64,000 bases of DNA. Origin: Bacteroidota bacterium. Its GTDB lineage: Bacteria > Bacteroidota > Bacteroidia > Bacteroidales > Paludibacteraceae. The translations under genes were made by a program, and so were the position numbers. The notes beneath the pieces were generated by a model, which saw only the letters and a list, made by a program, of their open reading frames with translations, ran no database searches and was not told where the DNA came from. Below are positions 24,286 through 32,369 of this stretch, in pieces. The DNA lies in NCBI GenBank assembly GCA_017860345.1, contig JAFNAV010000033.1, positions 1 to 64,000 of the forward strand, read 5' to 3'. The first letter of the stretch is position 1, and each line of letters opens with the position of its first letter.

Positions 24286-25230
24286 ATGGATGATAAAAAC
24301 GTGGGCAATCAAGAGACCACTCTTGGAAGACCCGGGGGACTTGTATGGATTAAATCTTTTCGACTGAAAACTTTGCCGCTGGCTTTGTCAAACACTATCA
24401 TGGGTTCGGCTTTGGCAGCAAGCGAGGATAAGTTTAGGTGGTTGGTATTTGTTTTGGCTGCGCTCACCACTATCTTGCTGCAAATCATGTCGAATATGGC
24501 TAATGATTATGGCGATTTTGTAAATGGTAAAGATACTGCTGAAAGAATAGGGCCGGAGCGTATGGTGCAGTCCGGAAGAATTTCGCCCAAAACGATGTTG
24601 CGTGGTATTGCCATTGTCGGGGTTTTTACGGCTTTTTCCGGGCTTTCGCTTATCCTTATTGGTACTGCCGGAATCGATATAAAAAACATCCTGATTTTTG
24701 GAGCATTAGGGCTTGCAGCTATTGCCGCAGCCATCAAATATACTGTTGGTAAAAATCCATACGGTTACCGTGGGTTGGGCGATATATTTGTTTTCGTTTT
24801 CTTTGGATTGGTAGGCGTTATCGGAACTTATTTTCTGCATACGCAAACTTTTAGTTGGGATTTGTTGCTGCCGGCCTCTGCCATGGGCTTATTGAGTACC
24901 GGTGTGCTTAATATGAATAACCTGCGCGATTATGAGGCGGATAAAAATGCTGGTAAGCGAACCATAGTAGTGGCCATGGGCACGCAAAAAGCGGTTTACT
25001 ATCATTTGTTTTTGGTTGTAGGTGCTATATTATTGGCCGTGATTTATACTTTAATAAATTACAAATCGCCCTGGCAATGGTTAGTGTTGCTTTCATTTCC
25101 TGTTTTGTTTCAAAATCTGAAAACTGTTTTTACCTATAAAAATTCTATTGAGCTTTATCCGGAATTAGGAAAGCTGGCGATGGGAACTCTGATTTTTGCA
25201 ATAAGTTTTGGTTTGGGATTGATTATTTGA
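24286..25230 (+). CDS. menA: DHNA polyprenyltransferase MenA
   Basis: 314 aa UbiA-family membrane enzyme attaching the polyprenyl chain to 1,4-dihydroxy-2-naphthoate. The two Asp-rich motifs are clear: NDYGDFVNGKDTAER near residue 77 and NNLRDYEADKNAGKRT near 210, with about eight to nine hydrophobic helices. The N-terminus WIKSFRLKTLPLALSNTIMG is also typical. It lies in the inner membrane. The gene is 13 bp upstream of menC on the same strand, within the menB-A-C block that has not been interrupted by accessory genes. Confidence 0.95.
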   Translation: MDDKNVGNQETTLGRPGGLVWIKSFRLKTLPLALSNTIMGSALAASEDKFRWLVFVLAALTTILLQIMSNMANDYGDFVNGKDTAERIGPERMVQSGRISPKTMLRGIAIVGVFTAFSGLSLILIGTAGIDIKNILIFGALGLAAIAAAIKYTVGKNPYGYRGLGDIFVFVFFGLVGVIGTYFLHTQTFSWDLLLPASAMGLLSTGVLNMNNLRDYEADKNAGKRTIVVAMGTQKAVYYHLFLVVGAILLAVIYTLINYKSPWQWLVLLSFPVLFQNLKTVFTYKNSIELYPELGKLAMGTLIFAISFGLGLII

Positions 25231-25243
25231 TAAACATAGTTTT

Positions 25244-26281
25244 ATGAAAGCCCGTCATATTCATTTCGATTTACAGTTCAGATTCCCGGCCGGAACATCT
25301 CGCGGCGTGTTGTTGAAAAAACCATCATCGTTTCTGATACTCGAGCAGGATGGTTTCACCGGTATTGGCGAATGTTCCACTATTCCCGGATTGAGTATCG
25401 ACCCTATGCCTCTTTATGAACAAAAGTTGAATAATCTTTGTGACTGGCTCAGTTTGGGTAAAAAACCCGAAGATGTCGATTTGTCAGCTTTTCCTTCCAT
25501 TGCTTTCGGACTCGAAACCGCCTTGCTCGATTTAAAAGCTGAGGGTTCAAAAAAGCTTTTTCCTTCGATGTTTACTGATGGAAAGACCGGGATTCCTATC
25601 AATGGGTTGGTTTGGATGGGTGATAAAGCTTTTATGCAGCAACAAATTACCGAAAAAATTGCGGCAGGGTATCATTGTATAAAACTAAAAGTCGGAGCAT
25701 TAGATTTTAATACTGAGCTCGAAATTATAAAAGGTATTCGTAAGCATTTTTCAGCTCAGGAAATTGAATTGAGGTTGGATGCTAATGGCGGTTTTACACC
25801 CGAAGAAGCTTTGGATAAGCTGGATAGGTTGGCAGTTTATCAGATTCATTCTATTGAACAACCGATAAAGCCGGGATTACCTGACGATATGGCCTTGATC
25901 TGCAATAAATCTCCCATACCAATAGTGCTCGATGAAGAATTGATAGGAGTGAATTCGGATGATAAAGAATTAGTGCTTGAGAAAATAAAACCTGCATACA
26001 TTATTTTAAAGCCAAGTCTGCTTGGTGGATTTAAACAATCGGAAGAGTGGATTACTTTAGCCGAAAAGCATGATGTAAAATGGTGGGTTACTTCGGCGCT
26101 CGAAGCCAATATCGGTCTGAACGCTATTGCGCAATGGACTTACACTTTGAACTCAGAGCTTCCTCAGGGTTTGGGTACCGGGCAATTATATCACAATAAT
26201 ATTCCTTCGCCTTTAGAAATAGTTCATGCTAAGTTGCATTACAACCCGCAGATACGTTGGGATTTAACTTCTTTTGTTTAG
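25244..26281 (+). CDS. menC: o-Succinylbenzoate synthase MenC
   Basis: 345 aa member of the enolase superfamily (muconate-lactonizing subgroup) that dehydrates SHCHC to o-succinylbenzoate. Catalytic residues can be placed: the KxK lysine pair in HCIKLKVGALDF near residue 148, metal ligands in LRLDANGGFTPEEA (Asp), HSIEQPI (Glu) and IVLDEELIG (Asp), and the second lysine in YIILKPSLLGGF near 255. It ends with TAG. It follows menA by 13 bp; 108 bp downstream an accessory BRO-domain gene interrupts the way to menE. I saw no menH gene for the preceding step in this locus. Confidence 0.93.
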   Translation: MKARHIHFDLQFRFPAGTSRGVLLKKPSSFLILEQDGFTGIGECSTIPGLSIDPMPLYEQKLNNLCDWLSLGKKPEDVDLSAFPSIAFGLETALLDLKAEGSKKLFPSMFTDGKTGIPINGLVWMGDKAFMQQQITEKIAAGYHCIKLKVGALDFNTELEIIKGIRKHFSAQEIELRLDANGGFTPEEALDKLDRLAVYQIHSIEQPIKPGLPDDMALICNKSPIPIVLDEELIGVNSDDKELVLEKIKPAYIILKPSLLGGFKQSEEWITLAEKHDVKWWVTSALEANIGLNAIAQWTYTLNSELPQGLGTGQLYHNNIPSPLEIVHAKLHYNPQIRWDLTSFV

Positions 26282-26331
26282 CAATAGCATTAAAAAAAAT
26301 GTTTGTTGAAAAGTTTCTGAATCTACATACG

Positions 26332-26359
26332 ATAACTGACCCTTTTTCAGTTATATTTG
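26332..26359 (+). promoter_or_regulatory. Inverted repeat over the -7 box before the BRO gene
   Basis: ATAACTG (26332-26338) and CAGTTAT (26348-26354) are perfect complements 9 bp apart. The right arm overlaps the -7 box TATATTTG (26352-26359). This is an arrangement expected of a repressor site controlling the BRO-domain gene. Confidence 0.7.
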
Positions 26360-26389
26360 TGACACTTTATATTTTAAAAACTTGATACT

Positions 26390-27217
26390 ATGACGAAACA
26401 AAATGCAATTAAAATTTTTGAAGAAAAGAAAGTTCGTACTGTTTGGGATGACGAAAATGAAAAATGGTACTTCTCTATTGTTGATGTAATCGAAGTTTTG
26501 ACCGGGACAGATCGGCCGCGAAAGTATTGGAATGATCTGAAAAACAAACTTAAGAAAGAAGGGAGTGAGTTGTCCGAAAAAATCGGACAACTTAAAGTTC
26601 AAGCCTCTGATGGTAAATTATACAAAACCGATGTGGCTGATACAGAGCAGCTTTTTCGCTTAGTGCAATCAATTCCCTCGCCTAAGGCCGAGCCTTTTAA
26701 GCTTTGGATAGCTGAGGTAGCTAAAGAACGACTGGATGAGATGCAGGATCCGGAGTTGACTATCGATCGTGCCATGGAGCAATATTTACGGCTGGGTTAT
26801 TCCGAAAGCTGGATTAATCAACGATTAAAGAGTATTGAAATAAGAAAAGAGCTTACCGATGAATGGAAACGAAGAGGGGTGGAAGAGGGTCAGCAATTTG
26901 CAACATTAACTGATATAATAACTAAAGCGTGGTCGGATAAGACTACCAAAGAGTATAAACAATTTAAAGGGCTCAAAAAGGAAAATCTTAGGGATAATAT
27001 GACTAACACGGAGTTAATTCTGAATATGTTAGCAGAAGCCTCTACGAAAGATATTTCGCAGGTGATTGAGCCCGATACATTGGAGGCAAATGCCGATGTG
27101 GCACGTCAGGGTGGAAATGTAGCCAGGGTGGCTCGTAAAGAATTGGAGCTAAGAACCGGTAAAAAGGTTGTATCTCCGATAAATGCCAAAGCGGCGTTGA
27201 AAACTAAAAATGATTGA
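26390..27217 (+). CDS. BRO-N/antirepressor-like protein (accessory gene 3 in men locus)
   Basis: 275 aa. Residues about 1-105 are a BRO-N domain (AIKIFEEKKVRTVWDDENEKWYFS, IVDVIEVLTG, ADTEQLFRLVQSIPSPKAEPFK), as in phage antirepressors and DinD-like proteins; the rest is helical with a C-terminal region (NTELILNMLAEASTKDISQ) shared by chromosomal members of this group. The function of the stand-alone family is unknown; several members respond to DNA damage. It has its own promoter and palindrome, and its last 8 bp overlap the menE start (27210-27217), so menE is probably translationally coupled to it. It is unrelated to menaquinone chemistry and looks like an inserted gene that has become part of the operon. 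Confidence 0.82.
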   Translation: MTKQNAIKIFEEKKVRTVWDDENEKWYFSIVDVIEVLTGTDRPRKYWNDLKNKLKKEGSELSEKIGQLKVQASDGKLYKTDVADTEQLFRLVQSIPSPKAEPFKLWIAEVAKERLDEMQDPELTIDRAMEQYLRLGYSESWINQRLKSIEIRKELTDEWKRRGVEEGQQFATLTDIITKAWSDKTTKEYKQFKGLKKENLRDNMTNTELILNMLAEASTKDISQVIEPDTLEANADVARQGGNVARVARKELELRTGKKVVSPINAKAALKTKND

Positions 27218-28280
27218 CAAACAGGATAAAATAAAACTTGACGGTAGGATTTATCATGCCAATAATATGGATGAATTTGGTCTGTTGTACGGGCAGAACA
27301 ATTCGTGGAGAAATGATATCGATCTGTTTCTGAGAAATTGGTTTGATGATACTGACTATATAAGTACGCGCACATCGGGCTCTACCGGCGAGCCCAAAGA
27401 AATCAGATTAAGCAAAAAAGCCATGCGTAATTCGGCTGCGATGACTAATGCTTTCTTCGGTCTTGATAAATCCAAAAATGCTTTGCTTTGTATGCCTGCT
27501 GCTTATATTGCCGGTAAAATGATGCTTGTGCGGGCTATAGTAGGTGGTTTTAACCTTATAGCTACTGAACCGAAAGCCAATCCGTTTCTGAATCTGAATG
27601 CCGAAATTGACTTTACGGCAATTACGCCTTATCAGCTTACTAACTCGGCTGAAACACTCAAAACAGCTCGAGTGAAAAATATCATTGTCGGGGGCGGACA
27701 TGTGAGCGAAAAACATGAAGCTCTGGCATCAGAAATTTCTGCTAAAATGTACGAAACTTATGGTATGACGGAAACGGCTTCGCACATAGCCTTACGATGC
27801 TTTAATGGTGCAGGAAAGGCAGAATGCTTTACTGTGCTCGATGGTGTAACTATCCGACAGGATGCACGCGGCTGCTTGGTAGTGCTTGCACCGCATATAA
27901 TTGATTGTGAACTCGTAACCAATGATATTGTTCAGATAGTTGCTTCCAATAGCTTTCGTTGGCTCGGAAGAGCAGATAATGTAATCAACTCTGCCGGCGT
28001 TAAAATATTTCCGGAGGAAGTAGAAAAAAAACTTGAAAATTTTATTCCACATCGTTTTATGATTGGATCTTTGTACGATGAAGTTCTTGAAAACAAGGTT
28101 GTTTTGCTTATTGAGGCGGCAGAATTTGATTATGAGTTTGAAAATGAGATGCGTAAACATATGTCAGCATGTTTGAGAAAATACGAAATTCCTAAGGAAA
28201 TTCATTATATACCCCGGTTCGTATGTTCTGCATCTGACAAAGTTTTGCGTAAAGAAACGATGAAGCTACTAAAGCCATAA
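27210..28280 (+). CDS. menE: o-Succinylbenzoate-CoA ligase MenE (short form)
   Basis: 356 aa acyl-adenylate-forming enzyme that activates o-succinylbenzoate with CoA. Motifs: the P-loop-like STRTSGSTGEPKEIRLS near residue 50, ETYGMTETASHIAL near 188, the AMP-binding GRADNVINSAGVKIFPEEVE near 252, and a C-terminal lysine in ASDKVLRKETMK. It is shorter than the 450-490 aa MenE of Proteobacteria and Firmicutes, as is usual in Bacteroidetes, where the N-terminal subdomain is reduced. The start codon lies inside the end of the BRO-domain gene. hlyIII follows 19 bp later. Confidence 0.93.
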   Translation: MIDKQDKIKLDGRIYHANNMDEFGLLYGQNNSWRNDIDLFLRNWFDDTDYISTRTSGSTGEPKEIRLSKKAMRNSAAMTNAFFGLDKSKNALLCMPAAYIAGKMMLVRAIVGGFNLIATEPKANPFLNLNAEIDFTAITPYQLTNSAETLKTARVKNIIVGGGHVSEKHEALASEISAKMYETYGMTETASHIALRCFNGAGKAECFTVLDGVTIRQDARGCLVVLAPHIIDCELVTNDIVQIVASNSFRWLGRADNVINSAGVKIFPEEVEKKLENFIPHRFMIGSLYDEVLENKVVLLIEAAEFDYEFENEMRKHMSACLRKYEIPKEIHYIPRFVCSASDKVLRKETMKLLKP

Positions 28281-28299
28281 AAAATTAAAAAACAGAACG

Positions 28300-28974
28300 A
28301 TGAATAAAACTAAAGGACAAGATATAACGAAACGATATTCGGCTAAGGAAGAAAAATACAATACAATAACTCATGCTTTGGGCATTGTGTTTGGACTTGT
28401 GGCAGGTACGGTTATCGTTCGCAATGCAGCGCTTTCAGGTAATCCATGGGGCGTTGGGAGTATTATTGTTTACGCCTTGTTTATGACGTTTTCGTACGTA
28501 ACTTCTACACTGTATCATTACAATAAAAACGAAAAAACAAAGACACTTTTACGCAAATTTGATCATGCTGCTATTTACCTCAGTATTGCGGGTAGTTATA
28601 CGCCCTTTACGTTGGTGGTTTTGCGTAATCAGGGCTATTGGGGCTGGACTCTGTTTGCGGTCATCTGGTTTGCAGCCATAGCAGGTGTTTTCCTGAGTTT
28701 CTATAATCTGAAAAATGCCAGTAAACTCGAACTGGCTTGCTATATTGCTATGGGTTGGGTGGTAGTGATAGCCCTTAAGCCTCTTATTGATAGTTTATCG
28801 GCAACAAATTCGATGAATGTGTTTTGGTGGTTGATAGGTGGTGGAATGGCCTATACACTGGGTGCAGTGCTATATTCTTTTAAAAAAATACCTTATATGC
28901 ACGCTATTTGGCACTTGTTTGTTCTTGCCGGAAGCGTTTGCCACGTTATGGCTATAGGTCAAATCAAACTTTAA
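28300..28974 (+). CDS. Hemolysin III family (PAQR/YqfA) membrane protein
   Basis: 224 aa with seven hydrophobic segments. The family motifs are present: EEKYNTITHALGIVFG near residue 18, SYVTSTLYHYNKNEKTKTLLRKFDH near 68, AAIYLSIAGSYTPF near 92 and MHAIWHLFVLAGSVCHVMAI near 200; the conserved histidines and Asp/Ser fit the zinc-binding site of the PAQR superfamily. Despite the name, a haemolytic role is not expected; bacterial members have been linked to membrane fluidity. It starts 19 bp after menE and ends the operon at a strong hairpin terminator. Confidence 0.9.
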   Translation: MNKTKGQDITKRYSAKEEKYNTITHALGIVFGLVAGTVIVRNAALSGNPWGVGSIIVYALFMTFSYVTSTLYHYNKNEKTKTLLRKFDHAAIYLSIAGSYTPFTLVVLRNQGYWGWTLFAVIWFAAIAGVFLSFYNLKNASKLELACYIAMGWVVVIALKPLIDSLSATNSMNVFWWLIGGGMAYTLGAVLYSFKKIPYMHAIWHLFVLAGSVCHVMAIGQIKL

Positions 28975-29045
28975 TTTCTTGGAAAAAATAGTGATAATAA
29001 TGAGTATGCGCTAAATACGTCTTTCTTGTAGCAATCAGTAAAAAT

Positions 29046-29093
29046 AAAGAGACTGGTTCAAATGTTGTAAATAGCTTTGAACCAGTCTCTTTT
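29046..29093. terminator. Bidirectional terminator between hlyIII and pyrF
   Basis: AAAGAGACTGGTTCAAA (29046-29062) is perfectly complementary to the arm at 29076-29092, with T runs on both strands. It can end the men/hlyIII transcript and the convergent pyrF side. Confidence 0.9.
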
Positions 29094-29125
29094 TGTATTA
29101 TTAGTTGTATATAAATACGTGTTGC

Positions 29126-29965
29126 TTATATCAATTTTGCATCGGTAAGTATTAGTTCCATTTCGGCCTGAACTTTGGCAGCTTCCGTACGGGCTGCCTG
29201 TGCATAATCTTCAGCAACCGAAGCAAAAATTATCTGGCGCGATGAATTTACTAATAATCCGCAGCTTGAGTTGAGTCCGTATTTAGCTACTTCCTGCAAG
29301 CTACCTCCTTGCGCACCAACGCCGGGTACAAGCAAGAAGTGATCCGGCACTATAGCCCTAATGTCAGTAAGCATTTCGGCTTTGGTGGCTCCTACTACGT
29401 ACATCATATTTTCGTCGTTGCCCCAGTTGAGCGATGTTTTTAATACCTTTTCAAATATGCGTTCACCTGTTTCGGCATCGCGTACAAACTGGAAATCGTA
29501 AGCTCCTTTGTTTGAGGTTAATGCAAGTAAAATTACCCATTTGCCTGCATAAGTAAGGAACGGAGTTACTGAGTCCTCGCCCATATAAGGTGCCACGGTT
29601 ACAGCATCGTAATTTAGCTCGTTGCCAAAAAAAGCATGCGCATACATGGCCGATGTATTGCCAATATCACCGCGCTTAGCATCGGCAATAATGAAATGGG
29701 CTGGATAGTTTGTGCGGATATATTCTACAGTAGCATCCAGCGTGTCAAGTCCATTTACACCACTGTTTTCGTAAAAAGCCAGATTGGGTTTATAGGCTAC
29801 GCAATAATCAGCCGTAGCGTCAATAATAGCTTTATTAAACTCAAGAACGGGGTTTTCGTATTTCTCCGATAAAAAAGCAGGGATTTTTTTCGCGTCGGTA
29901 TCAAGCCCCACACACAGGAAAGATTTTTTCTCCTTGATTAGTTTAAATAATTCTTGTTTGGTCAT
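29126..29965 (-). CDS. pyrF: Orotidine 5'-phosphate decarboxylase PyrF (type 2)
   Basis: 279 aa, last step of UMP synthesis. The catalytic signature is [15 protein letters not shown] near residue 95, preceded by [15 protein letters not shown] near 15 and [12 protein letters not shown] near 55, and followed by [10 protein letters not shown] near 217. The length and motif spelling place it in the longer type 2 (mycobacterial) group common in Bacteroidetes. Start ATG at 29963-29965. The prfA-like gene lies 71 bp upstream on the same strand, and the two may be co-transcribed. A bidirectional terminator lies 33 bp after the stop codon. Confidence 0.95.
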   Translation of the reverse strand: MTKQELFKLIKEKKSFLCVGLDTDAKKIPAFLSEKYENPVLEFNKAIIDATADYCVAYKPNLAFYENSGVNGLDTLDATVEYIRTNYPAHFIIADAKRGDIGNTSAMYAHAFFGNELNYDAVTVAPYMGEDSVTPFLTYAGKWVILLALTSNKGAYDFQFVRDAETGERIFEKVLKTSLNWGNDENMMYVVGATKAEMLTDIRAIVPDHFLLVPGVGAQGGSLQEVAKYGLNSSCGLLVNSSRQIIFASVAEDYAQAARTEAAKVQAEMELILTDAKLI

Positions 29966-30036
29966 CTATATTCCTATTTATTTTAAAATACTATTTATAA
30001 GATTGCAGCTGAAAATAAAGTGTCGATGCGTTTTTT

Positions 30037-31041
30037 TTATAATTCGCTTTCTTTCAGTCTTTCAGCATTTTCGGCAACTATCAGGTTGTCAATCACATCC
30101 TGTATGTCGCCTCCTACGAAAGCAGTCAGGTTGTACATTGTGTAATTGATTCGGTGGTCGGTAACTCGTCCCTGCGGGTAGTTATACGTCCGGATTTTGG
30201 CTGAGCGGTCGCCTGTAGATACCAGCGTTTTTCTGCGGGCTGCAATGGCCTCATGGTGTTTTGATACTTCGATGTCGTACAGTTTTGTGCGCAGCATTTG
30301 CATAGCCAGTTCTCTGTTACCCAGCTGTGTACGAGCCTGCTGACACACCACAACCATCCCCGTAGGTTTGTGCGTTAATTGCACCTTGGTTTCTACTTTA
30401 TTTACGTTTTGCCCACCAGCACCTCCTGAGCGCGAAGTCTGCATTTCAATATCAGCCGGATTCAATTCAAAATCCACTTCTTCAGCTTCGGGCAGCACTG
30501 CTACGGTGGCTGCCGATACACCCTCGCCGGTAACGGTAAATATAATTTCCTTAAAACCACCAGAGGTCCCTTCGCTCAAACTGGTAATTTCAATTTTCCA
30601 TCCTTTCGATTCGCAGTATTTTGAATACATCCTGAATAAGTCGCCTGCAAAAATAGCCGCTTCATCGCCCCCGGTGCCACCACGTATTTCCACTACAGCA
30701 TTTTTCCCGTCTTCAGGGTCGGCAGGTATAAGGAGTAATTTTATACTTTCCTCCATCTCAGGAATTTTTGGTTCGGTTTCATCCAATTCAGCCTTAGCCA
30801 TTTCTCTGAGTTCGGGATCGTTCTCATTTTCTAAAATCTGTTTTGCTTCGGCGCAATGAGCCAAAGCAAGTTCGTATTCTTTTTTAGCTGTCAGAATTTT
30901 TTCCAGATCATGGTATTCTTTGTTGAGCTTTACATAGCGCTTTTGATCCGAAATAACTGCCGGGTCGGTTATCAGGGTCGATATTTCTTCAAATTTGTGT
31001 TGCAGTCCTTCTAATTTTTCAAGAATTGTTTTTTCAGCCAT
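30037..31041 (-). CDS. prfA: Peptide chain release factor 1 with internal 27-residue gap
   Basis: 334 aa. RF1 ends translation at UAA and UAG. The catalytic GGQ ([15 protein letters not shown]) and the C-terminal [14 protein letters not shown] are intact, and the N-terminal domain is normal. However, FTVTGEGV is followed directly by [15 protein letters not shown]. In RF1 proteins the segment between these holds about 27 residues (YGxLKYESGxHRVQRVPxTExxGRxHT), including the PxT tripeptide that reads the stop codon. The gap is in frame; the junction lies between 30516 and 30517. Adding 27 gives 361 aa, the family's usual length. Either this gene has an 81-bp deletion and cannot read stop codons normally, or the assembly lost 81 bp. 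Two genes in the window (dsrE-like, menC) end in UAG, which needs RF1. Confidence 0.9.
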   Translation of the reverse strand: MAEKTILEKLEGLQHKFEEISTLITDPAVISDQKRYVKLNKEYHDLEKILTAKKEYELALAHCAEAKQILENENDPELREMAKAELDETEPKIPEMEESIKLLLIPADPEDGKNAVVEIRGGTGGDEAAIFAGDLFRMYSKYCESKGWKIEITSLSEGTSGGFKEIIFTVTGEGVSAATVAVLPEAEEVDFELNPADIEMQTSRSGGAGGQNVNKVETKVQLTHKPTGMVVVCQQARTQLGNRELAMQMLRTKLYDIEVSKHHEAIAARRKTLVSTGDRSAKIRTYNYPQGRVTDHRINYTMYNLTAFVGGDIQDVIDNLIVAENAERLKESEL

Positions 31042-31075
31042 TACAATAATTTATCTTGTTATATTTTTTTTATTC

Positions 31076-31774
31076 TTATTTTTTTGTCTGGAGTTCGTAG
31101 GTTCTTATTCTATCTCTGTTTATAGCTTCGTTGGCTATGTTATGCATCATTTTCTGAAAGCGCCATTCCATAATTTTTTTAAAAATATTTTTAGTGACAA
31201 AAATATTAAAAAACCAACCAAATTTTATATACGTTGTCAGTACTATGGTACATTCGTTTTTCTGTGGAATTACCTGAAAAATTCCAATTGTTTTCTTAAG
31301 AAAAGCATCAGCATCGAGCATCTCTAAATGTACGCTTATGTGTCCGTTTTGCTCTGTTTTTGTTAATCTGCTGTCAACATGTATCTCCGGGAAAGAGATA
31401 ATACCGGTAACATCTACTGCGCCGGTGGCCTTTAGTATGTTGTTCGACTCATCAAATGCTGTCGATTTCAGGTTGAATACCATCATAGCATCGTTTTCTT
31501 TTCTAAGCTTCATCCCTTTCAGCGCCCAGGTAAAGAGCTTGTTCAGGTCGTATTTTAATTGGTATACATAGTCGTTTGCCACATCGTTCATAATTTCGGG
31601 CGGTACTTTCACCTTTACCTGGCAGTATGTAACAAACTGGCCATCTGTATATTTTGTCGACAAGGAATCGATATCACTCCCTTTCGCAGAAGGTGCAACT
31701 GCAAGGAAAATAATCAGAGAAACAATATATTTTGCAACCATGCTATGAAGCAAAGATCTACAGATTTTTTTCAT
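31076..31774 (-). CDS. Exported hypothetical protein
   Basis: 232 aa, family not recognised. The N-terminus is a signal peptide or membrane anchor (AKYIVSLIIFLAVAPSAKGS), so the mature part is periplasmic or surface-facing. The rest is alternating strands and helices without cysteine-rich, nucleotide-binding or catalytic motifs that I can identify (segments LKATGAVDVTGIISFPEI and NECTIVLTTYIKFGWFFNIFV are typical). A START/SRPBCC-like fold is conceivable from the pattern but is not supported by a motif. It lies 34 bp upstream of prfA on the same strand and may head a transcript with prfA and pyrF; a -7-like TATTTTTG is at 31792-31799 on the minus strand, 17 bp before its ATG. Confidence 0.75.
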   Translation of the reverse strand: MKKICRSLLHSMVAKYIVSLIIFLAVAPSAKGSDIDSLSTKYTDGQFVTYCQVKVKVPPEIMNDVANDYVYQLKYDLNKLFTWALKGMKLRKENDAMMVFNLKSTAFDESNNILKATGAVDVTGIISFPEIHVDSRLTKTEQNGHISVHLEMLDADAFLKKTIGIFQVIPQKNECTIVLTTYIKFGWFFNIFVTKNIFKKIMEWRFQKMMHNIANEAINRDRIRTYELQTKK

Positions 31775-31849
31775 AATAAACTTTTGTTGTGCAAAAATAC
31801 CACTTTATAAGTTTACTATAAAATTATAGGATTGAATTTGTTGCAAAAT

Positions 31850-31889
31850 AAAAAACATCCTGCCCCCTTTTTCAAGGAAACAGGATGTT
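31850..31889 (-). terminator. Terminator of the broken lipoprotein gene
   Basis: AACATCCTG (31854-31862) pairs with CAGGATGTT (31881-31889); on the minus strand a T-rich run follows. It lies 23 bp after the lipoprotein stop codon. Confidence 0.75.
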
Positions 31890-31912
31890 ATCATAATTAT
31901 TAATACCCCTAT

Positions 31913-32369
31913 TTATTTAGCTTTCATATAATCCGAGTTTGAAAATGTAAAATCATACACGCAATACTCTGCATTTATCACTTTAGCATCGTAAGCGTCC
32001 AAAAACATGATGTTTTCATTTGTTTGAGGTGTTTCTACACCGTATTTCAAGCATTTGTTGTCTTTGTATTTAACCACAACTGAGTCAACACCATATTCCA
32101 TAAAAGGATCCGGAAACTCACCGTATGAGAATCTTTCGAGTTTATAAGATGTAGTATTGGAGATTGAAACGGTAATCGGAGTTGACACTGCGTGATAATA
32201 TATTACCAAAGTCAAATCGCTTCCCGATTCGTTATTTATATTGAATTCTGATTTGTATACCGGTTCGTAACCTATACAGGCAGTAAATAATGCTGCTACA
32301 GCTATTATTACTAAAAACAGTAAATAATGCTGCTACAGCTATTATTACTAAAAATTTATACTTTTTCAT
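31913..32369 (-). pseudogene. Lipoprotein gene frameshifted by a 37-bp tandem duplication
   Basis: From the ATG at 32367-32369 the reading begins MKKYKFLVIIAVAALFT and then enters a second copy of a 37-bp unit, shifts frame and soon stops. If one copy is removed the frame runs through a lipobox (ALFTAC) into GYEPVYKSEFNINNESGSD and on to the 100-residue part that is open in the sequence as it stands, giving exactly 140 codons. So the ancestral or alternate product is a 139-residue secreted lipoprotein. I do not recognise the family (ends FSNSDYMKAK). The change could be a fixed mutation, an ON/OFF switch by slippage or an assembly artefact. The remnant could be translated only from an internal TTG at 32215 without a signal peptide. 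Confidence 0.85.
32281..32354. repeat. Exact 37-bp tandem duplication
   Basis: Two identical 37-bp units lie at 32281-32317 and 32318-32354. Because 37 is not a multiple of three, the copy number decides the reading frame of the lipoprotein gene that overlaps it. Confidence 0.95.

Noticed and set aside
30037-31041. Possible stop-codon reassignment (UAG as sense) because RF1 is damaged
   Set aside because: At least two genes here (dsrE-like, menC) end in UAG at positions matching normal family lengths, so UAG is used as a stop; no read-through proteins were seen.
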